A stretch of DNA of 64,000 nt, from assembly GCF_012971745.1 (NCBI RefSeq), contig NZ_CP048834.1, positions 2,666,001 through 2,730,000 on the forward strand, written 5' to 3'. Of this stretch, positions 9,901 through 18,816 are shown one piece after another; position 1 is the stretch's first letter; each line of letters opens with the position of its first letter. Under the pieces are notes generated by a model that was not told where the DNA came from, searched no databases, and saw nothing but the letters and a program-made list of their open reading frames with translations. The translations under genes were made by a program, and so were the position numbers. The DNA comes from Starkeya sp. ORNL1 (GTDB lineage: Bacteria > Pseudomonadota > Alphaproteobacteria > Rhizobiales > Xanthobacteraceae).

Positions 9901-10009
9901 ATTCACGCACCGTGAGGCGCGAATAAGAGACGATGCCGACCAGCACCATCAGGAGGCTCAGCACGGTGGCGAAGACCGGGCGGCGGATGCAAAGCTCGGA
10001 TATGCCCAT
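6935..10009 (-). CDS. RND efflux pump inner-membrane permease (AcrB/MexF superfamily)
   Basis: Proton-driven trimeric efflux permease of 1,024 residues, the normal length. It has an N-terminal helix (IRRPVFATVLSLLMVLVGI), two large periplasmic loops and twelve predicted helices. TM4 carries GLVVDDAIVVLENI, with the adjacent Asp pair of the proton relay. It follows the membrane-fusion gene by 12 bp, so the two form an operon. No outer-membrane TolC-type gene or local regulator is adjacent, so an unlinked outer-membrane partner is implied. The VREYPNIDEPVVSVVT start resembles multidrug-type (HAE1) rather than heavy-metal RND pumps. Substrates cannot be read. Confidence 0.93.
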   Translation of the reverse strand: MGISELCIRRPVFATVLSLLMVLVGIVSYSRLTVREYPNIDEPVVSVVTTYPGASASIVESQVTQVLEGSIAGIEGIDVLESTSRSESSRITVRFRLEINPDNAASDVRDRVSRVRQRLPDEIDEPVISKVEADAQPVVFVVFRSDRMSALELSDYIDRYVVDRFKNLTGVADVQIFGERRYAMRVWIDRERLAAYALTVQDIEDALNAQNVEIPSGRIESTDREFTVLSRTALSTVEQFNNIVVKRAEGAQVHLSDVARVALGAADERRASRFNNGQAIIVGLIKQAVANPLDVSAGVRAVLPAVNESLPQGMSATIGNDNAVFIDRSIKSVYHTIAEAVVLVVLVIVVFLRSIRASIIPIVTIPISLITTFSIMFALGFSINTLTLLAFVLAIGLVVDDAIVVLENIFRHIEHGMKPIPAAIRGAREIGFAVVAMTMTLAAVYAPVAFAPGRTGRLFVEFALTLAGAVVVSGFIALSLTPMMCSRLLKHDENPGRVSAFIERGLKGLENGYRRLLGGVLRVRPLILLIALIVAGGSGYFLSILPSELSPVEDRGIVRVNGTAPEGSTIAYTGRYSNEVERILEKEPEIDSVLIINGMPEVHRFLVIGRLKDWDDRERRQQEIVRKVSPDLRRIAGVNAYANNPPSLGASNNSRPIEYVLQTSGTYEQLDEYVNRFLERIHDYPGLASVETDLKLNKPEISITIDRAKAADLGIDVAVLGRTLESLLGGRQVTRFEVGGEQYDVMVQLDARDRASPGTLDTIYLRSSGGQMVQLNNLVNVRETVAPQELRRFNQLRSATISANLAPGYAQGDALAFLDQAAHDVLPQTVQTDVSGQLREFRSAGQSLVLVFILALGFIYLVLSAQFESFRDPVIIMLTVPLSMTGALAALYFSGGTLNVYSQIGLVTLVGLITKHGILIVEFSNQQQEAGLDRRAAVIEAAVLRLRPILMTTGAMVLGAMPLAFADGAGAESRAQIGWVIVGGMSLGTLLTLFVVPTVYSLIGRIHRESVVDAHAAGHHAPAE

Positions 10010-10021
10010 GATGTGGCCTAC

Positions 10022-11146
10022 TCAGCTCTGCGGGGCCAGTGGAGTGTCCACCACTTCCACGCTGGCACCGGCGCGCAGCCGGCCATGGCCGGCGGTGACC
10101 ACGGTGGCGCCGGCATTGAGGCCTTCGGCGATCTCGACCTCCCCGGAATGGCGCTCGCCGAGCTTCACCTTGGCTTCCCGCGCCTTGCCGTTCTCGATCA
10201 GCCACACCACGCGGTCCTGGCCGCGCGGCACGATCGCGGCTTCCGGCACGAACAATGCGGTGCGCGACTGCTGGCCCTTCACGGTGACGCGCACGAACAG
10301 TCCCGGCCGCAGCGCCAGGCCCTTGTTCGGCAGGCGGGCGCGGACCGAGAGCGAGCGGCCGTTCACATCCACCATCGGGTCGATGGCATAGATCGCGCCG
10401 GTGAAGCTGCTGCCCGGCATGGCGTCGACCTCGATGGTCACTTCCTGGCCGACAGCGATGCTGCCGAGATGGATTTCGGGGACCTTGAAGTCGACCTTGA
10501 GGGTGTCGATCTTTTCCAGATTCACCAGCGTCGTGCCGACGCCGATATAGGCGCCGACCGAGACCGAGCGCAGCCCGACCACGCCGTCGAACGGCGCGGT
10601 GATGGAGTGCTTGGAGATCTGGACGCGCTGGAGATTGAGCAGCGCGGTCGCGGTGTTGCGCTCCGCCATGGCTTCGTCGAGCGAACGGGCAGTGCCGGAG
10701 CCCGACTTGGAGAGCCGGTCGGCACGATCGAAATTGGAATTGGCGAGCGAAAGGCGGGCTTCCATCTCGGCCTGCGAGGCGCGCACCAAGGCGTCGTCGA
10801 GCTGCACCAGCAGGTCGCCGGCCTTGACGTGCTCGCCTTCCTTGAAGCGGATTTCGGCGATGCGGCCGGCCACCTCGGAGGCGACCTGCACGCTTTCGTC
10901 CGATTGCAGCGAGCCGATGGAGCGGATGTCGGTGGTCGTCTGCACCTGCCGCGCCTTGGCGACTTCGACCGGCAGCATCGGGGTAGCGGCGGCGACGCGG
11001 GGTTCCGGTGCCGCGCTCGCTTCGCCACCCTTCATGTAAGTGGCTGCGCGAACGACGATATCCCTGAACCACGGCTTCTGTTGGACAAATCCGACACCGG
11101 CGATGATGAGCACCGCCAGCAGCAGAAGTCCGATCACGCGTCGCAT
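10022..11146 (-). CDS. RND efflux periplasmic membrane-fusion protein (HlyD/AcrA family)
   Basis: Periplasmic adaptor of about 374 residues that would link the RND permease to an outer-membrane channel. The chosen ATG (11146-11144) follows GAGGGGGT; in-frame starts further upstream lack such a site. An N-terminal membrane anchor (RRVIGLLLLAVLIIAGVGF) is followed by the lipoyl/barrel-sandwich half (VASEVAGRIAEIRFKEGEHV, VQLDDAL), an alpha-hairpin, the second lipoyl half (ITAPFDGVVGLRSVSVGAYI) and beta-barrel domains. The permease follows 12 bp downstream. Confidence 0.9.
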   Translation of the reverse strand: MRRVIGLLLLAVLIIAGVGFVQQKPWFRDIVVRAATYMKGGEASAAPEPRVAAATPMLPVEVAKARQVQTTTDIRSIGSLQSDESVQVASEVAGRIAEIRFKEGEHVKAGDLLVQLDDALVRASQAEMEARLSLANSNFDRADRLSKSGSGTARSLDEAMAERNTATALLNLQRVQISKHSITAPFDGVVGLRSVSVGAYIGVGTTLVNLEKIDTLKVDFKVPEIHLGSIAVGQEVTIEVDAMPGSSFTGAIYAIDPMVDVNGRSLSVRARLPNKGLALRPGLFVRVTVKGQQSRTALFVPEAAIVPRGQDRVVWLIENGKAREAKVKLGERHSGEVEIAEGLNAGATVVTAGHGRLRAGASVEVVDTPLAPQS

Positions 11147-11440
11147 ACGACCCCCTCGTCTCATGACGCAACGCAGCGTCACCTGCGAGACAGCAGATGA
11201 CGCAACGGATTCCAACTTAAATTCTCTCCATGTTTCGCCTCCCGGCCTTCACGAACGCGCTGGGAGCGAGTCATTATACATTGCCACAAAGACGTTGCCG
11301 ATTCCGTGATATTCGCCGGAATTCCAGCGATCGCTGGCTGCGTGCCGTTCCGTATCAAGGACGGTCTAGGGTTGATGACGCGCGCGTAGTATAAGGCCTT
11401 GGTCAGAAGGCTGGTGCGTCTATGCGGGGTAATGCGGGGC
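11147..11440. promoter_or_regulatory. divergent intergenic region, RND operon versus giant coiled-coil gene
   Basis: A 294-bp gap that must hold the promoters of both divergent units. I see no obvious inverted repeat of operator type and no RNA signature. The last 42 bp stay open in the frame of the downstream gene (TTG 11399, ATG 11432, ATG 11441). Confidence 0.4.
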
Positions 11441-14400
11441 ATGTCGCAGAAGTCACGAATCTCCAAGGATGCCACCCTCCTCGCAGTCGAGGAGGCGCTT
11501 AATCTCGGGTCTGCGGCCAACAGCCGCGAGGGCGCCCGAGAAACGCCACGCACCGCACGCCCGGCTGCCGATGGCGAGACCGGGCAGACGCGGCGTCCGG
11601 TCACGGCGCGCGAGACCCGCGCCGCCATGGACGGGCTGCGCGTCGTCGACGAGGCGCTCACCCCGCCGCCGGCCGCCGAACGGGCGCAGCAGCGCCCGCA
11701 GATCCGTGAGCGCGAACAGATCCGTGACCGCGAACCGGTCCGAGAGCCAGAGCCTGCACGTGATCTGGACGAGGATGCGGACCAGGTGCAGCGTTATCTC
11801 GCCAGCTATGAAGATGAAGACGGGCGCGGGCGCGGCGCCCACCCGGGGCAATATGCACCGCAAGGTCAATATGCGCCGCAAGCCCAGTACGCGCCGCAAG
11901 CGCAGTATGCTCCTCAGGCCCACATGGCGCCGGTGCATGTCAGCCAGGGCGGCGGCAATGGCGCGCGGCTGGTTCAGCCCTCACGGGCGAGCCATGGCGG
12001 CTCCCCCAAACACCGCTCGCCGGAAAGCCTCGAAGGCGCCGCCGACCTGATCGCCGGGATGAAGCGCTCGCCCTCCATGCTGCCCTTCGTGATCGCCGGC
12101 ATTGCCGCGCTGATCTGGCTCGCGGTGGCGGGTCTCATCTCCTATGCGAATTTCTGCGACGAGTGCGGCCCGGTGATGGACGCGCTGCGCAGCGGCGGGC
12201 CGTCCCCGCTCGGCACCCTGCTGCTGCTGCTGGCGCCGCCGGCCTTCCTCTTCGTCGTCGCCGCGCTGGTGCGCCGCACCATGGAGATGAGCCGGGTATC
12301 GCGCGCTCTCGCCGAAGTGACCACACGGCTCACCGAGCCGGCCACCATGGCAAACGAATCCATCATCTCGGTCAGCCAGGCCATGCGCTCCGAAGTGGCG
12401 GCGATGGACGTGGCGCTGGAGCGCGCCGTCGGCCGCGCCACCGAGCTCGAAGTGATGGTGCGCACCGAAGTCGGCGCGCTGGAGCGTGCCTATGAGGAGA
12501 ACGAGGCCCGGGTGCGCTCGCTCGTCGAGGAGATGCGCGCCGACCGCAAGAACGTGCTCTCCCATGCCGAGCAGCTGCGCAACGCGATCTCCGGCGCGCA
12601 CGAGATGCTGCAGGGCGAAACCGACCAGGTAAGCGACCGCATCAGCCGCAGCGTGGGCGACGCCGCCGAGCGCATCGCCGAAACCTTCAACGACCAGGGC
12701 CAGCAGATCGCCTTCTCGATCAGCAGCGCCAATGACGTGATGATCGACAGCCTCACCGAACGCAGCGCCAAGCTGCTGGAGCGCTTCGAGAAGACCGGCG
12801 CCGAGCTCGGCGCCCGACTCGGCGACGGCAATGACCGGCTCGTCGCCAAGATGACGGTCAAGGCCTACGAGATCCAGGACCACGTCGCCCGCATCACCGC
12901 CAAGGGTGCCAAGACGCTGGCCGAGCGCGCCGAGGAGATGGCCGAGCACATGCGCCGGACTACCGGCGAAGTGGTCGACCTCGCCGCCAAGCGCTCCGAG
13001 GAACTGCACGTCAAGCTCGCCGCGACCACGACCGAAATCAGCGAGACGCTGCTCGGCACCGGCTCGCGGGTGATCGAGAGCATCGCCGCCAGCGGCAGCG
13101 AAGTTCACCAGGTGCTGCAGACCACCGGTTCCACCGTGAGCGGCGATATCGCCGCGCGCGGCCAGGAACTGGTGACGCAGATGAGCGCCACCGGCACCGG
13201 CTTCATCCAGACGCTGAAGCAGTCGGGCGATGCCGCCATCCTGCGCATGGAAGAGCGCGGCAACGCCTTCTTCGACGCCGTATTGGCGCGCGGCACGGAA
13301 GTCGACCGCCGGCTCGACGACACCGCCGAGCGCATCTCCGCCGCGGTCACCGCTTCCGGCGCCCGCGCGGTGGAAGGGCTGGCGAAATTCCAGTCCTCCG
13401 GCGAGGGGCTCGCCGACACGCTGGCGCGCCGCGGCGAGGCCGTGGTCACGCAGATCGAGGCACAGAGCAACCGGCTGGTCGAGGCGGTCGACGCGCGCAG
13501 CGCACTGATCAACTCGACGTTCGTGGATACCGCCCGCCGGGTCTCCGAAGCGCTGGAGAAGGCCGGCGCGAGCGCGGTCGGCGGCTTCGCCCGCTTCCAG
13601 GTCATTGGCGAGACACTGTCGGAAGCCATCGGCAAGCGCGGCGAGCAGGCGGCCGGCGCGCTCGAAGCGCGCGGCGCCCTGCTGATCGAGGCGGCGGACG
13701 CCCGCAGCGCCAAGATCGGCGCCAAGCTCGACGACACCGCGCGCCGGCTGACCGATGCGCTGGAGAAATCAAGCGGCGAGGCGATGGGCGGCTTCGCGCG
13801 CTTCCTCGGTGCCGGCGAGGCACTATCGGAAGCGATCGGCAAGCGCGGCGAACTGGCCTCAAGCGCGCTGGATGCGCAGGGCACACGGCTGCTGGACGCC
13901 GCCGAGGCGCGCACCGTCAAGATCGACAGCCGGCTCGACGAGACCGCGCGCCGGCTCGCCGAGACGCTGGAAAAGGCGAGCGCCGAGGCGGTGGAGGGCT
14001 TTGCCCGCTTCCATGCGTCCGGACAGACGCTTTCCAAGGCGCTCGGCAAGCGCGCCCATGAGGCCGCCGCCGCCATCGAGGCCCAGGGCAACAAGCTGCT
14101 GGACGCAGCCGATGCCCGCGGTGCCCGGTTCGACACCAAGCTCGACGACACCGCCCGTCGCATCGCCGAGACGCTGGATCAGGCCAGCACCACGGCGGTC
14201 GACGGCTTCGCCCGCTTCCTCGCCTCCGGCGAGGCGCTCTCCGAAGCGCTCGGCAAGCGCGGCCAGGAAGCGGCGGCGAACCTCGAGGCGCATGGCGCCA
14301 AGATCCTGGACGCCGCGGACACCCGCAGCGCCAAGATCGACACCAAGCTCGACGACACCGCCCGCCGTATCGCCGAGACGCTTGAGCACGCCAGCACCGG

Positions 14401-17017
14401 AGCGATCGACGGCTTCGCCCGCTTCCTCGCCTCGGGCGAGGCGCTCTCCGAAGCGCTCGGCAAGCGCGGCCAGGAAGCCGCGGCGAGCCTCGAGGCACAC
14501 GGCGTGAAGATCCTCGACGCCGCGGACACCCGCAGCGCCAAGATCGACACCAAGCTCGAAGACACCGCCCGCCGCATCGCCGAGACGCTGGAGCACGCCA
14601 GCGCCGGGGCGATCGAGGGGTTCTCCCGGTTCCTCGCCAATGGCGAGGTGCTGTCCGATACGCTCGGCAAGCGCGGCCAGGAGGCTGCTGCGGCCATCAC
14701 TGCGCATGGCGCCAAGCTGCTGGAAGCGGTCGAGACCCGCGGCGCCAAGATCGACGCCAAGCTGGAGGACACGGCGAAGCGGCTGTCGGAGGCGTTAGAT
14801 CAGGCCAGCACCGGCGCGGTCGACGGTTTCGCCCGCTTCCTCGCCAATGGCGAAGCGCTCGCCGAGATGCTCGGCAAGCGCGGCGAGGATGTCGCCGCCA
14901 CCATCGAGGCGCACGGCACCCGGCTGCTGGACGCTTCCGAGGTGCGTAGCGCCAAGCTCGACGCCAAGCTCGACGACAATGCCCTCCGCATCGCCGAACT
15001 CATCGAGAAGTCGAGTGCCGAGGCGGCGGAAGGCTTTGCCCGCTTCCACGCTTCCGGCGAAGCGCTCTCCGAGACCCTGCTCACCCGCGGCGAACAGGCC
15101 GCGGCTGCGCTGGAGTCGCGCGGCAACGCCTTCCTCGACGCCGTGCTGGCGCGCAGCAGCGAGGCCGATCGTCGGCTCGACGACACCGCGGTGCGGGTGA
15201 CGCAGGCGATCGACGCCTCCGGCAGCAACGCTGCCTCCGGCTTCGCCGAGATCAAGATCGCCAGCCTGATGCTCTCGGAATCGCTCGCCCGCCGCGGCGG
15301 CGAACTCTCCGAGTCGCTGGCGCAGACGGTGCGCGACGTCACCGACGTGATCCGCACCCACGCCGACAGCATGAATGACCGGCTGTCCGAGAATGGCGGA
15401 CGGGTGTTCGATGCCGTGGTGGCGCGCGGGCTCGAGCTCGACCGCCGCGTCGCCGAGACCGGCGGGCGCGTCACCGCGCGGATCGAGGAGGCCGAGCGTT
15501 CGGTGCAGGCGAGCCTCACCGGCGAGAGCAGCCGGCTGATCTCCGCCATCGAAGGCGGCGCGGCGCGCGCCGGGCAGGCCATCGCCACCGCCGCCACCGA
15601 GAGCGCGGGCCTCGTCGAGCGCACCGGCACCCGCACCGCGGAAGCGCTGCGTCACGCCACCACCGACACGCTGCAATTGCTGGAGCGCACCGGCGGCGAC
15701 GTCGCACAGAGCTTCGCCGGGTTCCGCAGCGCCGGCGAGGCACTCGCCGGCGATCTCGCCAAGCGCAGCGCCGAGGTGATGCGCCAGCTCGACGAGAGCC
15801 ACCGGCAATTCGCCCAGACGCTGGCAGACCAGCAGGTGGTCAGCGCCGCCCGCATCGGCGAGACCGAGAGCCGGCTCGGCGAGACGCTGGGGCGCCATGT
15901 CGATGCCGTGGTGTCGCTGGTCGATGCCGCCGGTGCCCGTGCCGATGCCAATGCCGACGAGACCGCGGCACGGCTGGAGACCCAGGTCGCCCGGCTTGCC
16001 GGCCAATTCGACGAAGCCGGCCGCGCCTTCACGCAGATCAACGCCTCGGCCGCCGAAGGCCTCGGCAAGCAGATCGAATCCCTGGTCGGCATGGTGGACG
16101 AAGCCGGCGGCCGGCTGGCGCGCGAGCTTGCCGCCACCTCGGACGGCTACACGCAATCGCTCGACAAGGTACGGGCCGAAATGGCCGAGGCGCTGGAGAA
16201 GTCCAGCGCCGAGATGGCGGAACGGCTGGAGAGCCGCAGCGAGCAGGCGATGGCGCACATCGTCGCCAGCACCGAACGGCTGAACGACACGCTCAACCAG
16301 TTCAGCCGGCTGGCCAGCGCGCGGCTCGGCCTGCCGCTGCTCACCGCGACGACGCCGGCGCGGCTCGCCACGCCCGGCACTGGCGCCGATCTCTGGCTCA
16401 GCCAGCATCTGACCGATCGCGCCTATGCCGGCGCGGCCGGCACCGCGCTGCATCTGCGCGACAGCAGCGCCGCCGAGCGGCTGCAGCCGGAGCTCGCCCG
16501 CGACGAGCGCCTGCTCTGGGCCGGACGGCCCAGCGCCTCGCGCGTCTTCAAGTCGGAGCTCGCCTGGCTGCTGGTCGCCGGCCTGATGCTGGTGGCGCAG
16601 GCCGTGGCCTATGGCGTGCTGGCCTATCAGGGCTCGCTGCCGATCGAGAATGCCGCGCTGCGGCTCGGCGTCGGCATCGCGGCCGGGCTCGCCGGCCTGG
16701 TCGGCATCGGGCTCATCATCGCCGAACGGGTGCGCGCGGCGCGCTCCAAGGCGACGCTCTATGGCCTCACCACGCAGCGCATCCTCGTGCTGGTCGACCG
16801 CGAGGGACGCCGCGCCGTGGACAGCCTGCCGCTCGCCAGCATCGGGCGGATCGAGAAGCATCTGCATCCCGACACCACGGGCACGCTGATCCTGTCCGGT
16901 CACGGCCGGGAATCGGGCGAGGTGCTGCGCCTCGTCGGCATCGAGGATGCGCCGGCGGTGGACGCCGCGCTGCGGCAAGTGGCCTGCGCGGGGCGCCCCC
17001 TGCTGGGGGCGTTCTGA
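11441..17017 (+). CDS. giant membrane-anchored apolipoprotein-like coiled-coil protein with C-terminal PH-like domain
   Basis: About 1,858 residues from ATG 11441; ATG 11432 and TTG 11399 are alternatives. Order: disordered Arg/Glu/Pro-rich N-terminus, five QYAPQ-type units (about 137-165), two membrane helices (about 213-238 and 257-277) flanking a CDEC motif, about 1,350 residues of amphipathic helix rich in Ala, Glu, Arg and Asp, two more membrane helices (about 1707-1730 and 1740-1764), and a beta-rich tail (TLYGLTTQRILVLVDREGRR…SIGRIEKHL) resembling bacterial PH (bPH/DUF304) domains. Residues about 646-1266 are nine tandem 69-residue repeats. Size and composition recall the growth-pole ring protein (GPR) of Agrobacterium; orthology is a hypothesis. 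It stands alone, divergent from the RND operon. Confidence 0.75.
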   Translation: MSQKSRISKDATLLAVEEALNLGSAANSREGARETPRTARPAADGETGQTRRPVTARETRAAMDGLRVVDEALTPPPAAERAQQRPQIREREQIRDREPVREPEPARDLDEDADQVQRYLASYEDEDGRGRGAHPGQYAPQGQYAPQAQYAPQAQYAPQAHMAPVHVSQGGGNGARLVQPSRASHGGSPKHRSPESLEGAADLIAGMKRSPSMLPFVIAGIAALIWLAVAGLISYANFCDECGPVMDALRSGGPSPLGTLLLLLAPPAFLFVVAALVRRTMEMSRVSRALAEVTTRLTEPATMANESIISVSQAMRSEVAAMDVALERAVGRATELEVMVRTEVGALERAYEENEARVRSLVEEMRADRKNVLSHAEQLRNAISGAHEMLQGETDQVSDRISRSVGDAAERIAETFNDQGQQIAFSISSANDVMIDSLTERSAKLLERFEKTGAELGARLGDGNDRLVAKMTVKAYEIQDHVARITAKGAKTLAERAEEMAEHMRRTTGEVVDLAAKRSEELHVKLAATTTEISETLLGTGSRVIESIAASGSEVHQVLQTTGSTVSGDIAARGQELVTQMSATGTGFIQTLKQSGDAAILRMEERGNAFFDAVLARGTEVDRRLDDTAERISAAVTASGARAVEGLAKFQSSGEGLADTLARRGEAVVTQIEAQSNRLVEAVDARSALINSTFVDTARRVSEALEKAGASAVGGFARFQVIGETLSEAIGKRGEQAAGALEARGALLIEAADARSAKIGAKLDDTARRLTDALEKSSGEAMGGFARFLGAGEALSEAIGKRGELASSALDAQGTRLLDAAEARTVKIDSRLDETARRLAETLEKASAEAVEGFARFHASGQTLSKALGKRAHEAAAAIEAQGNKLLDAADARGARFDTKLDDTARRIAETLDQASTTAVDGFARFLASGEALSEALGKRGQEAAANLEAHGAKILDAADTRSAKIDTKLDDTARRIAETLEHASTGAIDGFARFLASGEALSEALGKRGQEAAASLEAHGVKILDAADTRSAKIDTKLEDTARRIAETLEHASAGAIEGFSRFLANGEVLSDTLGKRGQEAAAAITAHGAKLLEAVETRGAKIDAKLEDTAKRLSEALDQASTGAVDGFARFLANGEALAEMLGKRGEDVAATIEAHGTRLLDASEVRSAKLDAKLDDNALRIAELIEKSSAEAAEGFARFHASGEALSETLLTRGEQAAAALESRGNAFLDAVLARSSEADRRLDDTAVRVTQAIDASGSNAASGFAEIKIASLMLSESLARRGGELSESLAQTVRDVTDVIRTHADSMNDRLSENGGRVFDAVVARGLELDRRVAETGGRVTARIEEAERSVQASLTGESSRLISAIEGGAARAGQAIATAATESAGLVERTGTRTAEALRHATTDTLQLLERTGGDVAQSFAGFRSAGEALAGDLAKRSAEVMRQLDESHRQFAQTLADQQVVSAARIGETESRLGETLGRHVDAVVSLVDAAGARADANADETAARLETQVARLAGQFDEAGRAFTQINASAAEGLGKQIESLVGMVDEAGGRLARELAATSDGYTQSLDKVRAEMAEALEKSSAEMAERLESRSEQAMAHIVASTERLNDTLNQFSRLASARLGLPLLTATTPARLATPGTGADLWLSQHLTDRAYAGAAGTALHLRDSSAAERLQPELARDERLLWAGRPSASRVFKSELAWLLVAGLMLVAQAVAYGVLAYQGSLPIENAALRLGVGIAAGLAGLVGIGLIIAERVRAARSKATLYGLTTQRILVLVDREGRRAVDSLPLASIGRIEKHLHPDTTGTLILSGHGRESGEVLRLVGIEDAPAVDAALRQVACAGRPLLGAF
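13376..15238 (+). repeat. nine tandem 207-bp (69-residue) intragenic repeats
   Basis: The unit (consensus GFARFLASGEALSEALGKRG, then EAHGAKLLDAADTRSAKID, then TKLDDTARRIAETLE) recurs with exact 207-bp spacing; for example GACGGCTTCGCCCGCTTCCT begins at 14201 and at 14408. Units 5 and 6 are near-identical at the nucleotide level, while outer units (1 and 9) have diverged. This implies recent internal duplication. The next 69 residues (FAEIKIASLMLSESLARRGG) are a degenerate tenth unit. Confidence 0.85.
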
Positions 17018-17030
17018 GGGGGCTTCGACT

Positions 17031-17146
17031 AGAGCCCTTTCCGTTCGGATGGAAACATCCGAACGACAAGAAAGTGCTCTAGATTCAATAGACTGGAGCA
17101 ATTCCTCTTCGATCAGATGATTCCATCTGATCGGGAAATGCTCTAG
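17031..17146. repeat. composite palindromic repeat, GAGCATG/TAGAGC family, copy 2
   Basis: TAGAGCCCTTTCCGTTCGGATGG pairs with CATCCGAACGACAAGAAAGTGCTCTA, followed by a second hairpin GGAGCAATTCC…GATGATTCCATCTGATC…GCTCTAG. It is the inverse-orientation counterpart of 2281-2394. It lies just after the giant coiled-coil gene and may serve as its terminator. Confidence 0.8.
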
Positions 17147-17157
17147 CCTTCCACAAG

Positions 17158-17262
17158 TCGTCATCCCGGCCGCGGCGTAGCGAAGAGCCGGGATCGCGCG
17201 AAGTCCCGCGCGACACCTTGCCTAACGATCCCGGATCGGCCTACGGCCGTCCGGGATGACGA
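17158..17262. repeat. CGTCATCCCGG-type palindromic repeat, copy 2
   Basis: Inverted ends TCGTCATCCCGGCCG and CGTCCGGGATGACGA, with GCCGGGATCGCG and CGATCCCGGATCGG inside. Together with the elements on either side it fills the 350-bp gap 17018-17367, in which I see no gene. Confidence 0.8.
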
Positions 17263-17301
17263 TGGTGGGGAGGGAAGAAGGAAGAGGACGCTCGGCTTCA
17301 G

Positions 17302-17346
17302 CATCCTTCGAGGCTCGGGCTACGCCCGAGCACCTCAGGATGAGGT
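17302..17346. repeat. CATCCTTCGAGG…CCTCAGGATGAGG repeat, copy 1
   Basis: A 45-bp single copy: CATCCTTCGAGGCTCGGGC-TAC-GCCCGAGCACCTCAGGATG. The inner stem CTCGGGC/GCCCGAG is perfect. It ends 22 bp before the stop codon of patD. Confidence 0.8.
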
Positions 17347-17367
17347 GGTGCTAGGCGACAGAGGCCC

Positions 17368-18807
17368 CTACCCGTTCTTCACCATCACATGGCGCACCAC
17401 GGTGTAGTCCTCCAGCGCATAGGAGCTGAGGTCCTTGCCGTAGCCGGACTGCTTCAGGCCGCCATGCGGCATCTCGCTGACCAGCATGAAATGGCAGTTC
17501 ACCCAGGTGCAGCCATATTGCAGCCGCGAGGCAGCGGCGAGGCCCTTCGACACGTCCCGGGTCCACACCGACGAGGCCAGCCCATAGTCGCTGTCATTGG
17601 CCCAGGTGACGGCGTCCTCGACATCGGAGAAGCGCGTCACCGAGACCACCGGGCCGAACACTTCGCGGCGCACGATCTCGTCGGATTGCAGCGCGCCGGC
17701 CACCACGGTCGGCTCATAGAAGAAGCCGCGGCCTGAAGCCAGCTTGCCCCCGGTCGCCACCTCGATGTGGTTGAGCTCGCTGGCTCGCTCGACGAAGGAG
17801 GCGACGCGGGCGCGCTGGCGCGCCGAGATGAGGGGGCCGATGTCGTTCTCCTCGTCATTGGCGAGGTTGAACTTGAGCGACGACACCGCGGAGGACAGGT
17901 CCGCCACCAATTTCTCGTAGACGTGGTCCTGCGCATAGATGCGGCAGGCGGCGGTGCAATCCTGGCCGGCATTGTAATAGCCGAACACCTTCACCCCCTC
18001 GACCACCTCAGCGAGGTCGGCATCGTCGAACACGATCACCGGGGCCTTGCCGCCAAGCTCGAGATGGGTGCGCTTCACCGTCTTGGTGGCGGCGGCGAGC
18101 ACCTTCTTGCCGGTGGCGATATCGCCGGTGAGCGAGATCATCGCCACCTTGGGATGGTTGATCAGGGTGTTGCCGACGCTCTCGCCGCGCCCGACCACCA
18201 CATTCACCACCCCTTCGGGGAAGATGTCGGCGATGAGCTTGGCCAGCTTCAGCATGGTGAGCGGGGTCTGCTCGGACGGCTTGATGACCACGGTGTTGCC
18301 GCCGGCCAGCGCCGGGGCGAGCTTCCATGTCGCCATCATCAGCGGGTAGTTCCACGGCGCGATCGAGGCGACGACGCCGATCGGGTCGCGGCGGATCATC
18401 GAGGTGTGGCCGGGCAGGTATTCGCCCGCCAGCATGCCGTGCTGGGTACGCACCGCGCCGGCGAAGAAGCGGAAGCAGTCGACGACGCCGGGGATCTCAT
18501 CGCGCAGCACGGCGTGGCGCGGCTTGCCGCAATTCAGCGCCTCCAGCGTGGCGAAGCTTTCCGCTTCGGCCTCGATGCGATCAGCGAGCTTGAGCAGGAG
18601 GTAGGAGCGCTCCATCGGCGTGGTGCGCGACCAGTTCGTGAAGGCGGCCTCGGCGGCGTTCACCGCAGCGTCGATCTGGTCGGCGGAGGCCTCGGGCAGC
18701 TCGATTAGCGTCTCCTCGGTCTTCGGGTTCAGCACCGTCTCCGGGGTCTCGGTGCCGGCCACGAATTTCGAGCCGATGAGCATGTCGGTGTCAGCGAGAG
18801 CGGTCAT
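17368..18807 (-). CDS. patD: gamma-aminobutyraldehyde dehydrogenase (PatD/YdcW type)
   Basis: NAD-dependent aldehyde dehydrogenase of 479 residues, full length. Catalytic Glu250 ([10 protein letters not shown]) and Cys284 ([10 protein letters not shown]) are present, as is the [17 protein letters not shown] cofactor region. The Cys context QDCTA is the one seen in YdcW-type enzymes rather than the generic GQ.C of most ALDHs. The enzyme would oxidise 4-aminobutanal, formed from putrescine, to GABA. It is the last gene of a putrescine-type ABC operon, 9 bp after ydcV, in the same order as E. coli ydcSTUVW. The matching transaminase is not in the window. Confidence 0.85.
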   Translation of the reverse strand: MTALADTDMLIGSKFVAGTETPETVLNPKTEETLIELPEASADQIDAAVNAAEAAFTNWSRTTPMERSYLLLKLADRIEAEAESFATLEALNCGKPRHAVLRDEIPGVVDCFRFFAGAVRTQHGMLAGEYLPGHTSMIRRDPIGVVASIAPWNYPLMMATWKLAPALAGGNTVVIKPSEQTPLTMLKLAKLIADIFPEGVVNVVVGRGESVGNTLINHPKVAMISLTGDIATGKKVLAAATKTVKRTHLELGGKAPVIVFDDADLAEVVEGVKVFGYYNAGQDCTAACRIYAQDHVYEKLVADLSSAVSSLKFNLANDEENDIGPLISARQRARVASFVERASELNHIEVATGGKLASGRGFFYEPTVVAGALQSDEIVRREVFGPVVSVTRFSDVEDAVTWANDSDYGLASSVWTRDVSKGLAAASRLQYGCTWVNCHFMLVSEMPHGGLKQSGYGKDLSSYALEDYTVVRHVMVKNG

Positions 18808-18816
18808 GTGGGCCTC

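Noticed and set aside
7784-11200. A plus-strand open frame of over 1,100 codons opposite the RND operon
   Set aside because: It is antisense to two clear genes, rich in His, Asp, Arg and Gly as expected of antisense reading of GC-rich codons, and has no recognisable domain.
13376-15238. CRISPR-like array
   Set aside because: The 207-bp repeats are contiguous, in frame and without unique spacers; this is a protein repeat.
14795-17164. A long minus-strand open frame opposite the giant coiled-coil gene
   Set aside because: It mirrors the repeats of the real gene and extends into a dispersed repeat; composition is of antisense type.
17031-17346. Mobile element in the 350-bp gap after the coiled-coil gene
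   Set aside because: There is no transposase and no target-site duplication; it is three short repeats of dispersed families side by side.
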